Shown piece by piece: positions 22,575 through 33,340 of a stretch of 64,000 bases of DNA. Made by a program: the position numbers and the translations under genes. The notes beneath the pieces were generated by a model that had not been told where the DNA came from, ran no database searches, and saw nothing but the letters and a program-made list of their open reading frames with translations. The DNA is from Leuctra nigra. Taxonomy: Eukaryota > Arthropoda > Insecta > Plecoptera > Leuctridae. The stretch covers positions 35,080,964-35,144,963 of the forward strand of contig OW203761.1 of assembly GCA_934045905.1 (NCBI GenBank), given 5' to 3'. Numbering within the stretch: position 1 is the stretch's first letter; the number at the start of each line of letters is the position of its first letter.

Positions 22575-25500
22575 AGCGTTTAGGCTCATAATTTCATTCT
22601 GTATAGATGAGGGGATTACAAGCAAGTGATATTATATTTAAATAGACAGTGTCTCTTCATAAACAAGTTGTCTAACTTTCGGAAATTTCTGATTTCACTA
22701 GCTATTTTGAGAGGAGAATGAAGGCATCTTTTACCATTCTACGAATACCCTGGCATCCACGACCTAGTATAATAATCTTCATAGTAAACGGCATTATAAA
22801 ACATATTGTGTCAACAACCACATAATTACGTAGTGATTCCCATTTCATGATTCCCAAGAAGCCATTCTTCATTCCTGTATTATTCATGGACATGTTAAAA
22901 AACACGCAATCTATAAATAATCGGAGCTCATGGGGCTTGCCTTAATTCTCACTAAGAACTAGTAAATGTGCCTATGTATATACCTATGCACATTTGTTTA
23001 AATACATATATAATTATAATCCACGTCGGTCCTCTCACCTCTTTTATTTGGGTGGCCGTCAGTTGAGACTTTTCAGAAGACATGACCAGGAAAAGAGGAT
23101 GTTATAATAACAAGTTGCATGCATGATGCAATAATCATACCTATCATTACAAGAGGACTAACTACAAAATGTCTGCATAGTGAATGAAACAACAAATAAA
23201 TTGACACACATTGTCATGTGGGAGATTGTTGTTGAAACCAAAAGATAATAATAATAATTTTCACTTGTTCGTGGCAAGTGGTCCTGTAACATGCCATTGC
23301 CATCTGGTGATTTTCTTGAGTTGAGATGCCGAAATTGTCTAAACAAATCAATAGAGCGCAAGTGCAACATTTTTTGCATATAAACTTCCAGTTGCTAATT
23401 GCTACAATGCTAGTTAGGAAAACAGTACCACTAATATGTACTTGCAGTTTGTTTTTACAGTAACCAACAGTTGTAAGTGTTTACTGCAAAGAGATCAATT
23501 GCAAAGTATTGAGAACAGTATTTCCGAAAAATTCAGTAACAGAGTCGTTGATATTCTATGCAAGGACATAGGTACTTGTTTATGTTAACTTGGATTTCCC
23601 TATCCCTTCAGAAATTTGGATAAAATTTTGACTTGGAACAAAATATTTTTTCTAACATGAAGTTACATGGCATGTCAAAACTGAACCCTCGCACATTTTC
23701 ATCCATGGCTTCAGATGTTATGAAAAACTCTCATTTAAGACAATAACCAGAACACATGAATAGAACTAATAGTCTAATTTCATTTTATGGGTCTGAATGT
23801 ATCAGATTTGCCAAATGGAATATGATTATGTCATTCAATAGACGTTTGTTTTGAGCTTAGTTCTTCTGACAAGGATAGAGAGTGCAGGATGCATGTGGCG
23901 TGTAAGACAGTGAACGTGAGTAGACAGTTAGTTCATTGTGTTTGGCATGAAAGCAACTAGCTTGAAGATGTGTAATTATGTAATTTGTAAAATAAATATA
24001 CTTTTCTTTGAAAGGGGACACACTGAGTTCCAGATAAAACTAGTATTCAAATTTAGTTAATATCAAATCATTAAAAGTACCAGATTCAAAATATTACTTA
24101 AGAGACTTTCCTAGAAGAACACACCTGCATAGAACTTATCATGAAATACAACATTTTTGTCACTAGCATTGAAGACGACTTCATCACATGGAAAGATAAG
24201 TTCTGGCCGGCTGTGTGTGAATACTTCGGCATCGAGTCTACTGGTGAAGATGTCAGCGTGAGGCAGTACCAACTCACCGAGCATGTTGACATAGACAAGG
24301 AACGCATCTACACTGGGGAGATCGCCAGGCTTCAGTCATTGAAGAACCAGAGACCGTATGTATAGTTGTGTTTCGTATCAGCAGTATCGCTTCTCATCAT
24401 GGCTCAAAATAAAAATTGTGTGAGCGAGCGTCTCCTTTTCGCTTTCTTGGCACGGACTTAATTTTTATTGCGTTTTTTCTGTCGCTTTTTATATACAGAT
24501 TGAACTTGCACCTTTTCCACAACCGAGCTAAAATTTTGCACCCACAAAGACCACCTAGGTGGTGTGCACACCAAATTTTTTCAAACTCTGTTGATTGGTT
24601 GATGTTTTTTCTCTCATTGCTTAGATCTTTTCAATGTGAAACTTTGCAAGTTAATTAAGACCTAAAGTTTTCAAATTTTACAACGTTTCAGCAAATCTTC
24701 CAATACTTGAAGATTTAAGACTTAAGACTTAAGATTTACTTAAAGATTTTCTTCCGATTGATTGAAAATCAAATGTTGTGATTGAGTTCAAATTTTACAT
24801 GATGATCAACATTATTGTTATTTTACATATTTTCAGTCCAATCGGTCAAGTATTTACAGACTGGTTGCCATTTTCACCCTCCAAGTGCCACTGTCGATTT
24901 TTTCGACACTTCGTAAATTTGGGGACCTAAATTTTATTTACGGGCGCACAGAGTATTTTGTTGGTGGATTTGTGTATTTGATCACTAGTGGATCAATTGT
25001 TGATCTGGATCAGTCGATAAAATAACTTTAAAGGGCCGTGAAACAGGATTCATAAAGATGGCGGTGAAATCTCGCCTATTGTTACCATGTTGTTACCTCC
25101 ACAACATGGAGGTATATCTAGGTACATGTCACGTCAAGTGACATTCAAATTTGATTTTTATTAATGAAAATTGTACATTTCTCAGGTGGTGTGTTTGTAA
25201 TATAATTAATTATTATAGGTTGAAATTTACAAATTTACTGGCAGAAAATATTATGAGTTTTCCCTATTGAATTGATTGTGTTTTTCTCTAATCTGTGCTA
25301 CATGCCCTGCTTTTGCACTTGTTTACCCTTGCCTTTTGCCACGTATCATCTAGAGCATTCCGCATTATTCACTTATGCGGTCTCTTACGTACCGAAGTGA
25401 CATTTTAGCGTAATCATAATTTTTACCTAGCACAATTTAAAAAAATCCAATTCTACTGTTCCAGACCTTTCGATGCCAAGAACCCCTTCTTGTCTCCTAT

Positions 25501-28500
25501 CAAGGTCAACAGAGAACTGCACAAGAATGGAGACCGATCATGCATGCATTTGGAGTTCGACATCGAGGGGTCAAAGATGAGATATGACACAGGTAATGTG
25601 AATTGTATATACTGGCCACAAACTGATTGCAGATCAACTTTCTTAAAATTAAAAGTTCTCATGCAACTAGAGTGCCAAGTACTAATTCATTGTTCTATTA
25701 ATCAACATTCCTCGGCTCTTATCTTAATAAGGATGTGTAAGCACTTATCACTTACACTCTTTAAATTCACAAATGTTTAAGTAAGCATTGTGAAGTAAAG
25801 GATGTTTTTTAAGTACCTACTTTTAAATAACTGGGATGAGTAATTAGAACCTGGACTTAGAAACAAGTCCAAACTGATTTCAACATATCAACAAAAAATT
25901 GTAATATGAACAAATCTTTAATATAGTTGAAATTATTTTAGGTGATCATGTGGCCATTTACCCTGTGAATGATTCCGAATTGGTAAACAAACTGGGTGAA
26001 CTTCTCAACGTAGATTTGGACACAATCTTCACGCTAACAAACACTGATGGTAAGTTTAATCTCTTGACAAATTTTGTAATGTAACGGGTGGTTCCATAAA
26101 ATGTCCGAAGGTGTAGGCTACATGCCGGTACCGGGTTTCCTCTCCTCCCTTCTCCTCTATATTACATTCTCACTAGTGGAGCTTCGGCTCTGTTGATTTT
26201 TGATTAACAGGCACACGATTAGCTATGATTAACTTCCTGACAAATTTATGCCTTGGATTTGTTTTAATTGAGTGTGGTGTGCTTACATTGATTGTAAAAA
26301 TCATGTCATGATCATATCATGTTGTGATACATGCCTGATATAATTTCATATACCGTTGGAAGAAAATGCAATAAATAAATAAATACCTAAATAAAGCATG
26401 GCAATAAAATGTCCAATGATTCAGACATGTTTATTCAAAACTACTTAACATATAAAGGTGGAAATGTCATTATTAAAATTATGTGAATGTAGATTGTGAA
26501 AACATATCTTACCTATATTGAAATTTATTGCAATTACAGGCTGTTCAATGTACGCTTACAACACCGCTAGGGTGTAACTAAGCAGCACCATCCAGACCTT
26601 CCACCTGAATTCACACTTTGCCAACCTAAACTTTCCAAAGTGAATCCGCTAACTTGAATGTGCCACCTAAGTTCTACCTGATTTTCATTTTTTGTGTTGG
26701 TTGGTGCTAGCGTAATACATCATTTTCGTTGCCAATCTTCGCCACCATAGTCATTGTAATTTGTAAAGAAGATTTGAACAAACTGTACTACCTATTACAA
26801 AATCGATAGTCATACAAGAAATCTTAAACTTTAAGCTTGCTTCATTAGTTTTGAATAATCTTTGTCTGCCTGCCATTGAATGTTTTAAGGATTTACTTTT
26901 GAAGCTTATTAGCATAGGCGTGCGCACGGGGGGGGGGGCTGGGGGGGCCTTGGCCCCCCCTAATGGGTCAGCCTCAACTAAAAAATTATAAAATGTGGTC
27001 CTCATAGTGTCAAAATTTAGTTTTAAAAAGGTTTAAACAAAAAAATCTCCCTGCGGGGCAGACTGGAGTTGCTCAAATCACTGGATCAAAAACACAATAT
27101 TTTGGTAAACAATGCCTATTGGGAAGCGCAACGGAAACGCACATGACAGGAAGTGGCCGAGTTTAGTGGATCAGTTTCTGTCACGTGTTTGCACAGTGCT
27201 ATTCTCCTACCCTTTCTGCCAGGTTTACCTGTTATTCGGGGACGTTTAGTTACATATTTTTAGACAGAATTCAAAAACCTTTACGTCTAATTGATAGTTA
27301 TCACGTGTACTATATGTGTGCACACATATTTCGGGTGTTATTGATGACATGGCACTTAAAAAATTGAATTATTATCGGATCTCTCAGACTGACTTTCCAA
27401 TTGCAATAACGGCACATTCTTCCTTAATTGTACCAAAAATCAAAGTATGTATAGGTACTTAAATTATATTTTCCACATGTATTAACAAAACCACACATCA
27501 TGAAAATTATTTATTGTATTATGGACCCACTTAGTTTATTTTTATTCAGTTCTTTATTTCAACAAACTATGATAGCCTGATCGGTATATAGGATCTATTG
27601 ACAATATCTTTGAGGGCTGTCAGTTGAATTATTCAATCGAATTCACTTTTAAGTTTTTTAATAGATTAATTGTTTATTGCGTCTTGCAGTATGAAGCTCC
27701 AAAATGTATATTTGTTTCTGAATAAATATTTATTTAATTATTTGATTTCATCTGATCTGTGACTCGTTTCGCGGGCAAGGGAGATAGTTATTTAATTTAT
27801 CCTCGGAGTGATTATCATGTTCTTGGTGCATCATTCAAACATAGTACCTACACATTTTTAAATAATTAATAATTTAAGCGAATTTCAAAGATATTTAAGT
27901 AATAGCAAAATATGCTTGGAGAACAATAGTAAATAGAAGTAACTATCTATGCATTTTATTGCTTTGCATGACTGTTTAATTCTCCACTGGAATAAATCAG
28001 TAATGAAAGCAAAAATAAAAATTAAGTTCTGATGAATGGGTTTAAATTGAAGGTTTCTTAAATAATAATTGTGGTGTAGTTCAATCAATAACGGCAATTG
28101 AGAATGTCAACACTCGAAGTGGTACGAAAATATGTCTTTGAATATTCCGTCCCGTTGGCAAATAGGAGCCGTCTTTTCACCCCATCGCATATTCTTATGA
28201 AAGGTACGGTCTACTATCGTTTTTATGCGTCTTTGTATATCGCATAAATTTAGTTTTCAGCTCCAGTTGTATAGTACAGCACTTTTATACTCACAAAATA
28301 CCTAAATAGGTGCGAAATTCACTGAAACTCGCAATGTATGGCAGCTAAGACTAGATGATATGATCAGTAAAACACATGGAAATATTGCTATCATGTATTA
28401 TATTTAAATCTAATTGAACTAAATAAATAGTAAAATATGTCAAACATTTGTGTGGATGAAAGGTGCGAGCAAATCAAATCATCAAATAACCGGAATAAAT

Positions 28501-31500
28501 ACTAAAATAATCTCGGTTTAGTTGCACTTAGTTAGCCCGTGTAGGCGGCCCAAAGTGAATGCTGATCCACCAAAGTCAAGTTCAAAAATCTACCACCAGA
28601 TAGCGTATTCGAGCGCTGCGCGTCCCAATAAAGTACCTTCCAAAAACACGATTTTTTCATGAATTTCTAGGTTTTTCACCTAAAAATTTCTTTTTAATAT
28701 GCCTCAAAATTGCTCTAATGCGTAAGACCTTCAAAGAATATTTTCTCGGGGGCTTTGCCCCCGAACCCCCTTTCATATATATCGATTTATATTTATATGT
28801 CGTGAAGAAATAAAGTTTTGGGAACAAAATTCACCTTAAAACGTCTCAAATTCAATTTGAAGTGCCACAATATTAAAACGTTCTGCCGGGCCAGGTTTTG
28901 GGGCATGCCCCCCCCCCCCCTCACTTAATTGTAGTGAAAAGGTGTGTACAATTAAAAAAAATGATTTTGTAAAGATAATGCTCCTCAGAACGTCTCAAAA
29001 TTGATTTCAAAGGGTCAAAAAACCAAAAAACGCCCTGCGGGGCAAGGTGGGGGACCCGCCCCCCACACCCCCCTTAACCCGTGACAATTTTTTTTCCTTG
29101 GGCTTTCCCCCCCCCCCGTCATTAATTCTGCTGGCACCCATGTTGGCCCCCCCTAATGATTTCACCTGCGCACGCCTAAGCTTATTAGTCAGTATAATCG
29201 ATTTTTTGGCAATAAAATTAGTATTTATTGTGACTTCTTTTCTACGGAATGAATGTTTTTGAATCTTTCACACACCAGGTCCTTCGTATATTTTCAGCCT
29301 GATGTGTGCGGTAGTTTGATCACAGAAGTGTTTTGCTCTTTGTAAATTTGTTGGGCCGCCGGATATTTATTGTCTAGGAAAATTCACTAGTCATATTCAG
29401 TATTTACCATTTAAATCTTAATTTTTAATTCTAAAAATTCAGCACTGATAAGTAGTGGTATCAAAAATGGGCTAAGTCCACATGTTAATCTAGAGCTCAT
29501 AAAATACTTGGCCCATCCTTGTATAAAATATGGGTTGTATAGGTGAAAAGTCAATTATTTGATAGGTACCAAATAATATAGTAGGCTGTAAAGCACTCAA
29601 ATACAATGCACCTCGTAGTTCTTGCAAGTGCAGTAAATCTGTAAGGTTGTCTGTAATATTACGACTGTGTTATGATTTCAGAGGAGTCCAGTAAAAAGCA
29701 TCCCTTCCCCTGTCCATGTTCGTACCGTACTGCACTCACTCACTACATGGACATCACATGTAATCCTCGTACGCACATCGTCAAGGAGCTGATCGAGTAC
29801 ACTAAGGATCCGGCTGAGCAGGAGAAACTGCGTCTCATGGCAAGCACGACAGCTGAGGGCAAGCAGCTCTACAATCAGTGGATTATTCAAGATAATCGTA
29901 ACATAGTGCACATCTTGGAAGATTTAAGTTCGTGTAAGCCGGCGCTGGATCACATATGCGAGTTGTTGCCGCGTCTGCAAGCGCGCTACTATTCCATTTC
30001 GTCATCGCCCAAGGTAATCTAACAAGTGCCTAAAGCATTAGTAGGTAGCTAATCCTTAAGTTTCCCTACATAAGAGCCAGCTTGAGACTCTAGTAAATTG
30101 TGTAAATTGTAATTAGCAAACCACCCTTTCAAATGGGGAGGACTATTATTTTTATTTATTATACCCAAACCCCAAGTTTATAGGTGAAATCATATTAAGT
30201 ATGGTACAGTAAATTACCTTCACTCATTTTGGATCTAATTCAAGCATACCTAAAATACATTAAAATTAACAGTTCTTTGCAACATATTATTTGAAGTAGG
30301 TACCTATGTCATATTTAATTTTTTAACAGAATATAATACCTGAGGTAATCATGCTAAATATTTAAGCATGTATACTTTTAATTTATTAATGGAGTTGAAG
30401 GAATATGAGCTATGTAGGTACATAGACATAAAACATTCTGTACACACATTCTGAAAAATGAAGTACTATTGTGAATTATTTGTGTTTTCAGGTGTACCCT
30501 ACAACTGTGCATGTGACAGCTGTTCTGGTCAAGTATGAGACTCCCACGGGCCGTACAAACAAGGGAGTTGCTACAAATTGGCTCTCGGAAAAGATTCCCA
30601 AAGATGGAAATCATCTTGTGGCACCAATCTACATTCGCCGGTCACAGTTCCGTCTCCCCACCAGACCACAGACTCCTATTATCATGATTGGACCTGGCAC
30701 AGGATTAGCTCCATTCCGTGGGTTTATCCAAGAAAGAGATGTGTGCAGGGAAGAAGGTATGTGTGTGAGATACTGACAAACAAGAACATAGGTACACTCC
30801 TGGACACTGAAATTGGCCCGCAGTCAATGTTCAAGTGGCACTACGGCTAGTATTTAACATTTATTTGAATGTAATTTTTTGGCACAAAGACCGGATGGCT
30901 AGTGTGAGTTTAGGGCCGAAAAATTACTTTAAATAAATAAATAAATACTAGTCGTAGTGCCACTTGAACATTGACCGCGGGCCAATTTCAGAGTCCAGGA
31001 GTGTACACTCGAACCAATAAAAATCGGTACTCGAAAAGAAAAGGATTGGCTGCTCTGCTGGTAAGGTTCCTTGACAATCAATCCTTGTTATTTTCAATGA
31101 AATAAGAGCTCACCTACTAGAGGAAGATGATGTGTCAACACAGTCTTCATGGGATGATGCCATCAAACCTTAATCAGCCAATCCTTTTCTTTTCGAGTAG
31201 TACCGATTTTTATTGGTTTGAGTGTACACTCGACAATTCATAAAACGGTATTTGAACGAAACGGATTGGCTGCTGGTCAGGTTCATTGACAATGAATCCT
31301 TGTTATTATCAATGAAATCAGAGCTCATCTACTAGAGGTAGATGACGAGTTAGTGTGGACTTCATCAGAAGATGCCATCACATTTTTTTCAGACAATCCG
31401 TTTCTTTGAAATACCGTTTTATGAATTGTCGAGTGTACCTACATAAATAAATATCTGTCTCCCGTTTCCAACACAATGTCGGGTCGGGGGGTGGAATTCC

Positions 31501-32578
31501 ACCATCCATCTTGGGCCTTCGCTTCAGTGATGTCGGGTGGCCGGTCCTGACACATCACACTCTTCTTCTTCCTCCTCCTCTTCGTATTCTGGTTGCTGCC
31601 GCTCCACCATGACTCTCCACCTCTCTCTGTCCTCCCACAATCTTTCTGCAGTCACTGTTCCCCACTCCTCACCTACATACTAATTTTTTTTTATTTAGTG
31701 TATATGATGATATAAGTTTTAATCCTGGGAGATTGTTCTTTGTTAGTAGGTAACTAAATTCTAATACAATGATAATTTCTGAAGCAAAATGTAGGTAGAC
31801 TTTGTACGAGCTAGGGCTATCCAGAAATTAAGTTCCGTTTGATGGTATTCATAAGTCTTGCACCTCGCAACTCTTGTCACTTTGAGCATATGCATTGTCT
31901 TCCTCTATTTCTATCTTATCTATCTCTTCAACTACTTTTCTCTCTTCTACTCTTTTGTAAGTAGTAAGTACCTACATCTGCATTCTGCACAACAAATAAA
32001 ACATTGTTTTGTTTCAGGCAAACCCGTAGGTGACACAATATTGTTCTTTGGATGTCGCAAGAAAGCAGAAGACTTCTTGTATGAAGAGGAATTAGAAGAG
32101 TATGTCAAGAAGGGATTACTCAAGGTATTATCAAACTTCAAATGTTAAAAAATGTTCAACAATACATCAACCTCTGACAAAATTACACGATTCTTAATCT
32201 TATTTGCAGATGCACGCAGCTTTCTCAAGGGATCAAAAGGAAAAAGTGTATGTAACACATTTGTTAGAAAAAAACGTTGACGAAATCTGGCGAGTGATTG
32301 GAGAAAACAACGGACATCTATATATTTGCGGGTACATACTATGTACATAGATATTTTGAAGTACCTACTTGAAAATCTGATTTATACATTGTGAATACAA
32401 TTAAAACTTACCATAACTCTTCGTTTATTTCAGTGATGCAAGAACAATGGCCAGAGATGTTCACAACATTGTTCTTAAGGTGGTACAAGAGAAAGGTAAT
32501 TTGACAGAGACGCAAGCTGCAGCTTACGTCAAAAAGATGGAAGCGCAGAAGCGATACTCTGCCGATGTATGGAGCTAG
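17949..32578 (+). CDS. CPR: NADPH-cytochrome P450 reductase, complete, 12 coding exons
   Basis: Transfers electrons from NADPH through FAD and FMN to microsomal P450s (also haem oxygenase and cytochrome b5); anchored in the ER membrane facing the cytosol. The exons listed below join without a frame break to 676 residues plus TAG, the normal size. N-terminal anchor at 18-38. FMN domain: GSQTGT 86-91, [12 protein letters not shown] 139-150, [12 protein letters not shown] 172-183, LGLGDDDA 204-211. Connecting domain about 212-450. FAD site RYYSIS 455-460 and GVATNWL 489-495. NADPH site [12 protein letters not shown] 531-542, FFGCRKK 562-568, and the C-terminal VWS. The hydride-transfer residues of the rat enzyme correspond to S458, C628, D673 and W675, all present. 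ATG at 17949 is chosen because it directly follows the acceptor and precedes the anchor. Introns 3, 7 and 9 carry transposons. Single-copy housekeeping enzyme; no defect seen. Confidence 0.97.
18379..18597 (+). mobile_element. MITE family A copy in CPR intron 1
   Basis: The ends GTACACCCGACAATTCATAA and the complement TTATGAATTGTTGAGTGTA flank the family core TTGACAATCAATCCTTGTTA. TA-type termini. Closest to the copies at 31224-31437 and 56630-56850. Confidence 0.8.
18939..19128 (+). CDS. CPR: CPR coding exon 2: first FMN motif
   Basis: Acceptor CTTTACAG, donor ATG followed by GTATGT. Residues 57-120, including [17 protein letters not shown], the flavodoxin-like phosphate-binding loop for FMN. 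Confidence 0.95.
19208..19357 (+). CDS. CPR: CPR coding exon 3: FMN domain
   Basis: Acceptor GTGTCTAG, donor GCT followed by GTAAGC. 50 codons, phase 0 to 0. Residues 121-170 with [12 protein letters not shown], the loop whose Tyr stacks on the FMN ring. Confidence 0.95.
20807..21192. mobile_element. Palindromic MITE family C, copy 1 (CPR intron 3)
   Basis: Left CTGGGTAAGCGGACGGAAAA and right CGTACGCTTAGCCAGG are inverted. The arms are nearly complementary across the whole element (GGAGTACTTTATGACCTCTG against CAGAGGTCATAAAGTACTCC), with a loop near 21000-21020. Related copy at 42909-43243. Confidence 0.85.
21631..21755 (+). CDS. CPR: CPR coding exon 4: end of FMN domain
   Basis: Acceptor TATTCCGCAG, donor GCGAA followed by GTAAGT. 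Residues 171-211 plus two bases, with [12 protein letters not shown] and LGLGDDDA, which close the FMN site. Confidence 0.95.
22534..22569 (+). repeat. (CT)n microsatellite in CPR intron 4
   Basis: An uninterrupted CT dinucleotide run of about 18 units. On the other strand it gives an artificial Arg-Glu open frame. Confidence 0.98.
24167..24355 (+). CDS. CPR: CPR coding exon 5: connecting region
   Basis: Acceptor GTCACTAG, donor GACC followed by GTATGT. Residues 212-274, starting [20 protein letters not shown], the conserved hinge leading from the FMN to the FAD part. Confidence 0.95.
25465..25592 (+). CDS. CPR: CPR coding exon 6
   Basis: Acceptor CTGTTCCAG, donor ACAG followed by GTAATG. 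Residues 275-317, with [18 protein letters not shown] and [16 protein letters not shown], the start of the FAD-binding beta barrel. Confidence 0.95.
25942..26049 (+). CDS. CPR: CPR coding exon 7
   Basis: Acceptor ATTTTAG, donor GATG followed by GTAAGT. Residues 318-353, [15 protein letters not shown], the conserved GDHV...YP turn of the ferredoxin-reductase fold. Confidence 0.95.
26110..26195 (+). mobile_element. 5'-truncated 5S-like SINE fragment (CPR intron 7)
   Basis: GTAGGCTACATGCCGGTACC, CTCTCCTCCCTTCT and ATTCTCACTAGTGGAGC match the 3' part of the SINE at 51435-51841 read on its minus strand. Only the tail half is present. Confidence 0.7.
26913..29178. mobile_element. 2.27-kb non-autonomous DNA element with 10-bp target duplication (CPR intron 7)
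   Basis: AGCTTATTAG at 26903-26912 is repeated exactly at 29179-29188. The ends are TAGGCGTGCGCA and TGCGCACGCCTA, with CA extra at the left. Just inside lie poly-G/GGCCCC-rich stretches at both ends (GGCCCCCCCTAATG on both sides). The interior is AT-rich and non-coding, with CCCTGCGGGGCA stem-loops at 27048-27062 and 29030-29044 and a GGGGGCTTTGCCCCC hairpin near 28750. No transposase. A hAT-like class is possible from the long duplication. Confidence 0.8.
29682..30013 (+). CDS. CPR: CPR coding exon 8: FAD domain
   Basis: Acceptor TGATTTCAG, donor CCCAAG followed by GTAATC. Residues 354-464. Contains [19 protein letters not shown] and ends in [10 protein letters not shown], where R455/Y457/S458 bind FAD and S458 aids hydride transfer. 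Confidence 0.96.
30492..30756 (+). CDS. CPR: CPR coding exon 9: FAD/NADPH sites
   Basis: Acceptor GTTTTCAG, donor GAAG followed by GTATGT. Residues 465-552, with GVATNWL (FAD pyrophosphate) and [17 protein letters not shown] (NADPH pyrophosphate). Confidence 0.96.
30792..31006. mobile_element. Palindromic TA-flanked MITE family B, copy 1 (CPR intron 9)
   Basis: The ends CACTCCTGGACACTGAAATTGG (left) and its complement (right) continue as complementary arms through the whole element (TCAATGTTCAAGTGGCACTA against TAGTGCCACTTGAACATTGA). The loop holds an (AAAT)n run. Its right end shares GTGTACACTC with the next element. Copy 2 is at 42017-42248. Confidence 0.85.
31003..31226 (+). mobile_element. 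MITE family A copy with AACCAATAAAAATCGGTACT end
   Basis: Ends CACTCGAACCAATAAAAATC and the complement GATTTTTATTGGTTTGAGTG. The family core TTCCTTGACAATCAATCC lies inside. It abuts elements on both sides, sharing the TA of GTACAC. Confidence 0.85.
31224..31437 (+). mobile_element. MITE family A copy with GACAATTCATAAAACGG end
   Basis: Ends CACTCGACAATTCATAAAAC and the complement TTTTATGAATTGTCGAGTG. Same core as the copy it abuts (TTCATTGACAATGAATCCTT here). Confidence 0.85.
31440..31673 (-). mobile_element. LINE 3' end (non-LTR retrotransposon), 5'-truncated
   Basis: Read on the minus strand, a frame ends at a TGA (31524-31526). It encodes a reverse-transcriptase-element C-terminal pattern with [19 protein letters not shown], followed by a run of acidic residues and a short tail. 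The D-R-x-x-W-R motif is common at the ends of LINE polyproteins. After the stop comes about 80 bases of 3' UTR ending in an ATTT-type tail near 31440. Upstream polymerase domains are absent, so it is a dead-on-arrival fragment in CPR intron 9. Confidence 0.6.
32018..32124 (+). CDS. CPR: CPR coding exon 10: NADPH domain
   Basis: Acceptor TGTTTCAG, donor AAG followed by GTATTA. Residues 553-588, with [17 protein letters not shown], the Arg/Lys cluster that selects NADPH. Confidence 0.95.
32210..32331 (+). CDS. CPR: CPR coding exon 11
   Basis: Acceptor TATTTGCAG, donor TGCGG followed by GTACAT. Residues 589-628, with [14 protein letters not shown] and ending LYIC, where C628 is the catalytic cysteine. 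Confidence 0.95.
32434..32578 (+). CDS. CPR: CPR coding exon 12: C-terminus
   Basis: Acceptor TATTTCAG. Residues 629-676, starting [10 protein letters not shown] and ending ADVWS then TAG. The Trp shields the FAD ring and is displaced on NADPH binding. Confidence 0.96.
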
Positions 32579-32697
32579 TTGTATGAAATGGCTAGTTAAA
32601 TGAAGACAAAATGTCCACTTATATTTAACCATTTCTGCTTGAAGAGAAATCAACTTGTAAGTAAACGTCTGCAATATAAAAATGCTCATTCCTGTTC

Positions 32698-32768
32698 AGG
32701 GCCGGTCCTTAACTGTTTGATGCCTTGGGCAAAAAATATTATGCCCCCTCACTCCGGGCCGGCCCTGC
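32698..32768. mobile_element. Short CAGGGCCGG-ended MITE
   Basis: CAGGGCCGGTCC on the left and GGGCCGGCCCTG on the right; 71 bp. The CAGGGCCGG terminus resembles hAT-derived MITEs and the ends of the 37557-39371 element. The flanks (TTCCTGTT and CCACTGTT) could be a degraded 8-bp duplication. Confidence 0.5.
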
Positions 32769-32905
32769 CACTGTTGGGAAACAAATTCAGCATCTTCGGG
32801 TTGTGCCTCATTCTTTAACCAATAATACAACTGAGATTCATTCTTAATTGGCAGTTGCTATGGCGTGTGCAAGTCCAGAGCTCAATACTGAAACAAAAGA
32901 GTACT

Positions 32906-33062
32906 AAGGCCGGGTAGAACCAACTTTGGATTATCGATAGTTAGTGGAAATTAGTAGGTACCTAAATCTTATTGGCTGTGGAATTCGCGCTAACTTGATT
33001 CATTGGTTAACTGACCACTAACTATCGATAGTTGGCTAATAAATAGTTGGTCCTACCTGGAC
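32906..33062. mobile_element. Palindromic repeat AGGCCGGGTAGAACCAACT
   Basis: The left arm AGGCCGGGTAGAACCAACTT and TATCGATAGTTAGTGG are mirrored by CCACTAACTATCGATA and AGTTGGTCCTACCTGG. A decayed relative lies at about 13380-13530. Non-coding MITE. Confidence 0.6.
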
Positions 33063-33179
33063 TAAGCATTTTTGTAGAGGTGAATTCCTACTTCATAAGT
33101 CAAAACGTGTTCCATCTTCTAGTTGCATCTGATCTCAGACCTGCAAGCTATGTGACATCTCTATCTGCTGATTAAAACT

Positions 33180-33340
33180 GATGCCTCACCTAAGTGGTTA
33201 AAGCATGTTGCTAATAACCTAAAGGATCTATGTTTGATTCCTAGTTGGAATGTGCGGTTTTATGTTGTAGGTCTGCTCTTACTGCCTTCCCAAGGAAGTG
33301 AGTCGCTTAGATTTCTGCATTTCTTAAATCAAACTTGATT
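33180..33340 (+). mobile_element. tRNA-derived SINE, decayed
   Basis: CCTAAGTGGTTAAAGC resembles a pol III A box and ATGTTTGATTCCTAG a B box, spaced about 40 bases apart as in a tRNA. The stem pairs are broken, so it is not a working tRNA. A non-tRNA body of about 90 bases follows. Part of the CPR 3' flank. Confidence 0.45.

Noticed and set aside
33180..33260. Functional tRNA gene
   Set aside because: The box phrases are degenerate and the acceptor and other stems do not pair; a SINE remnant is more likely.
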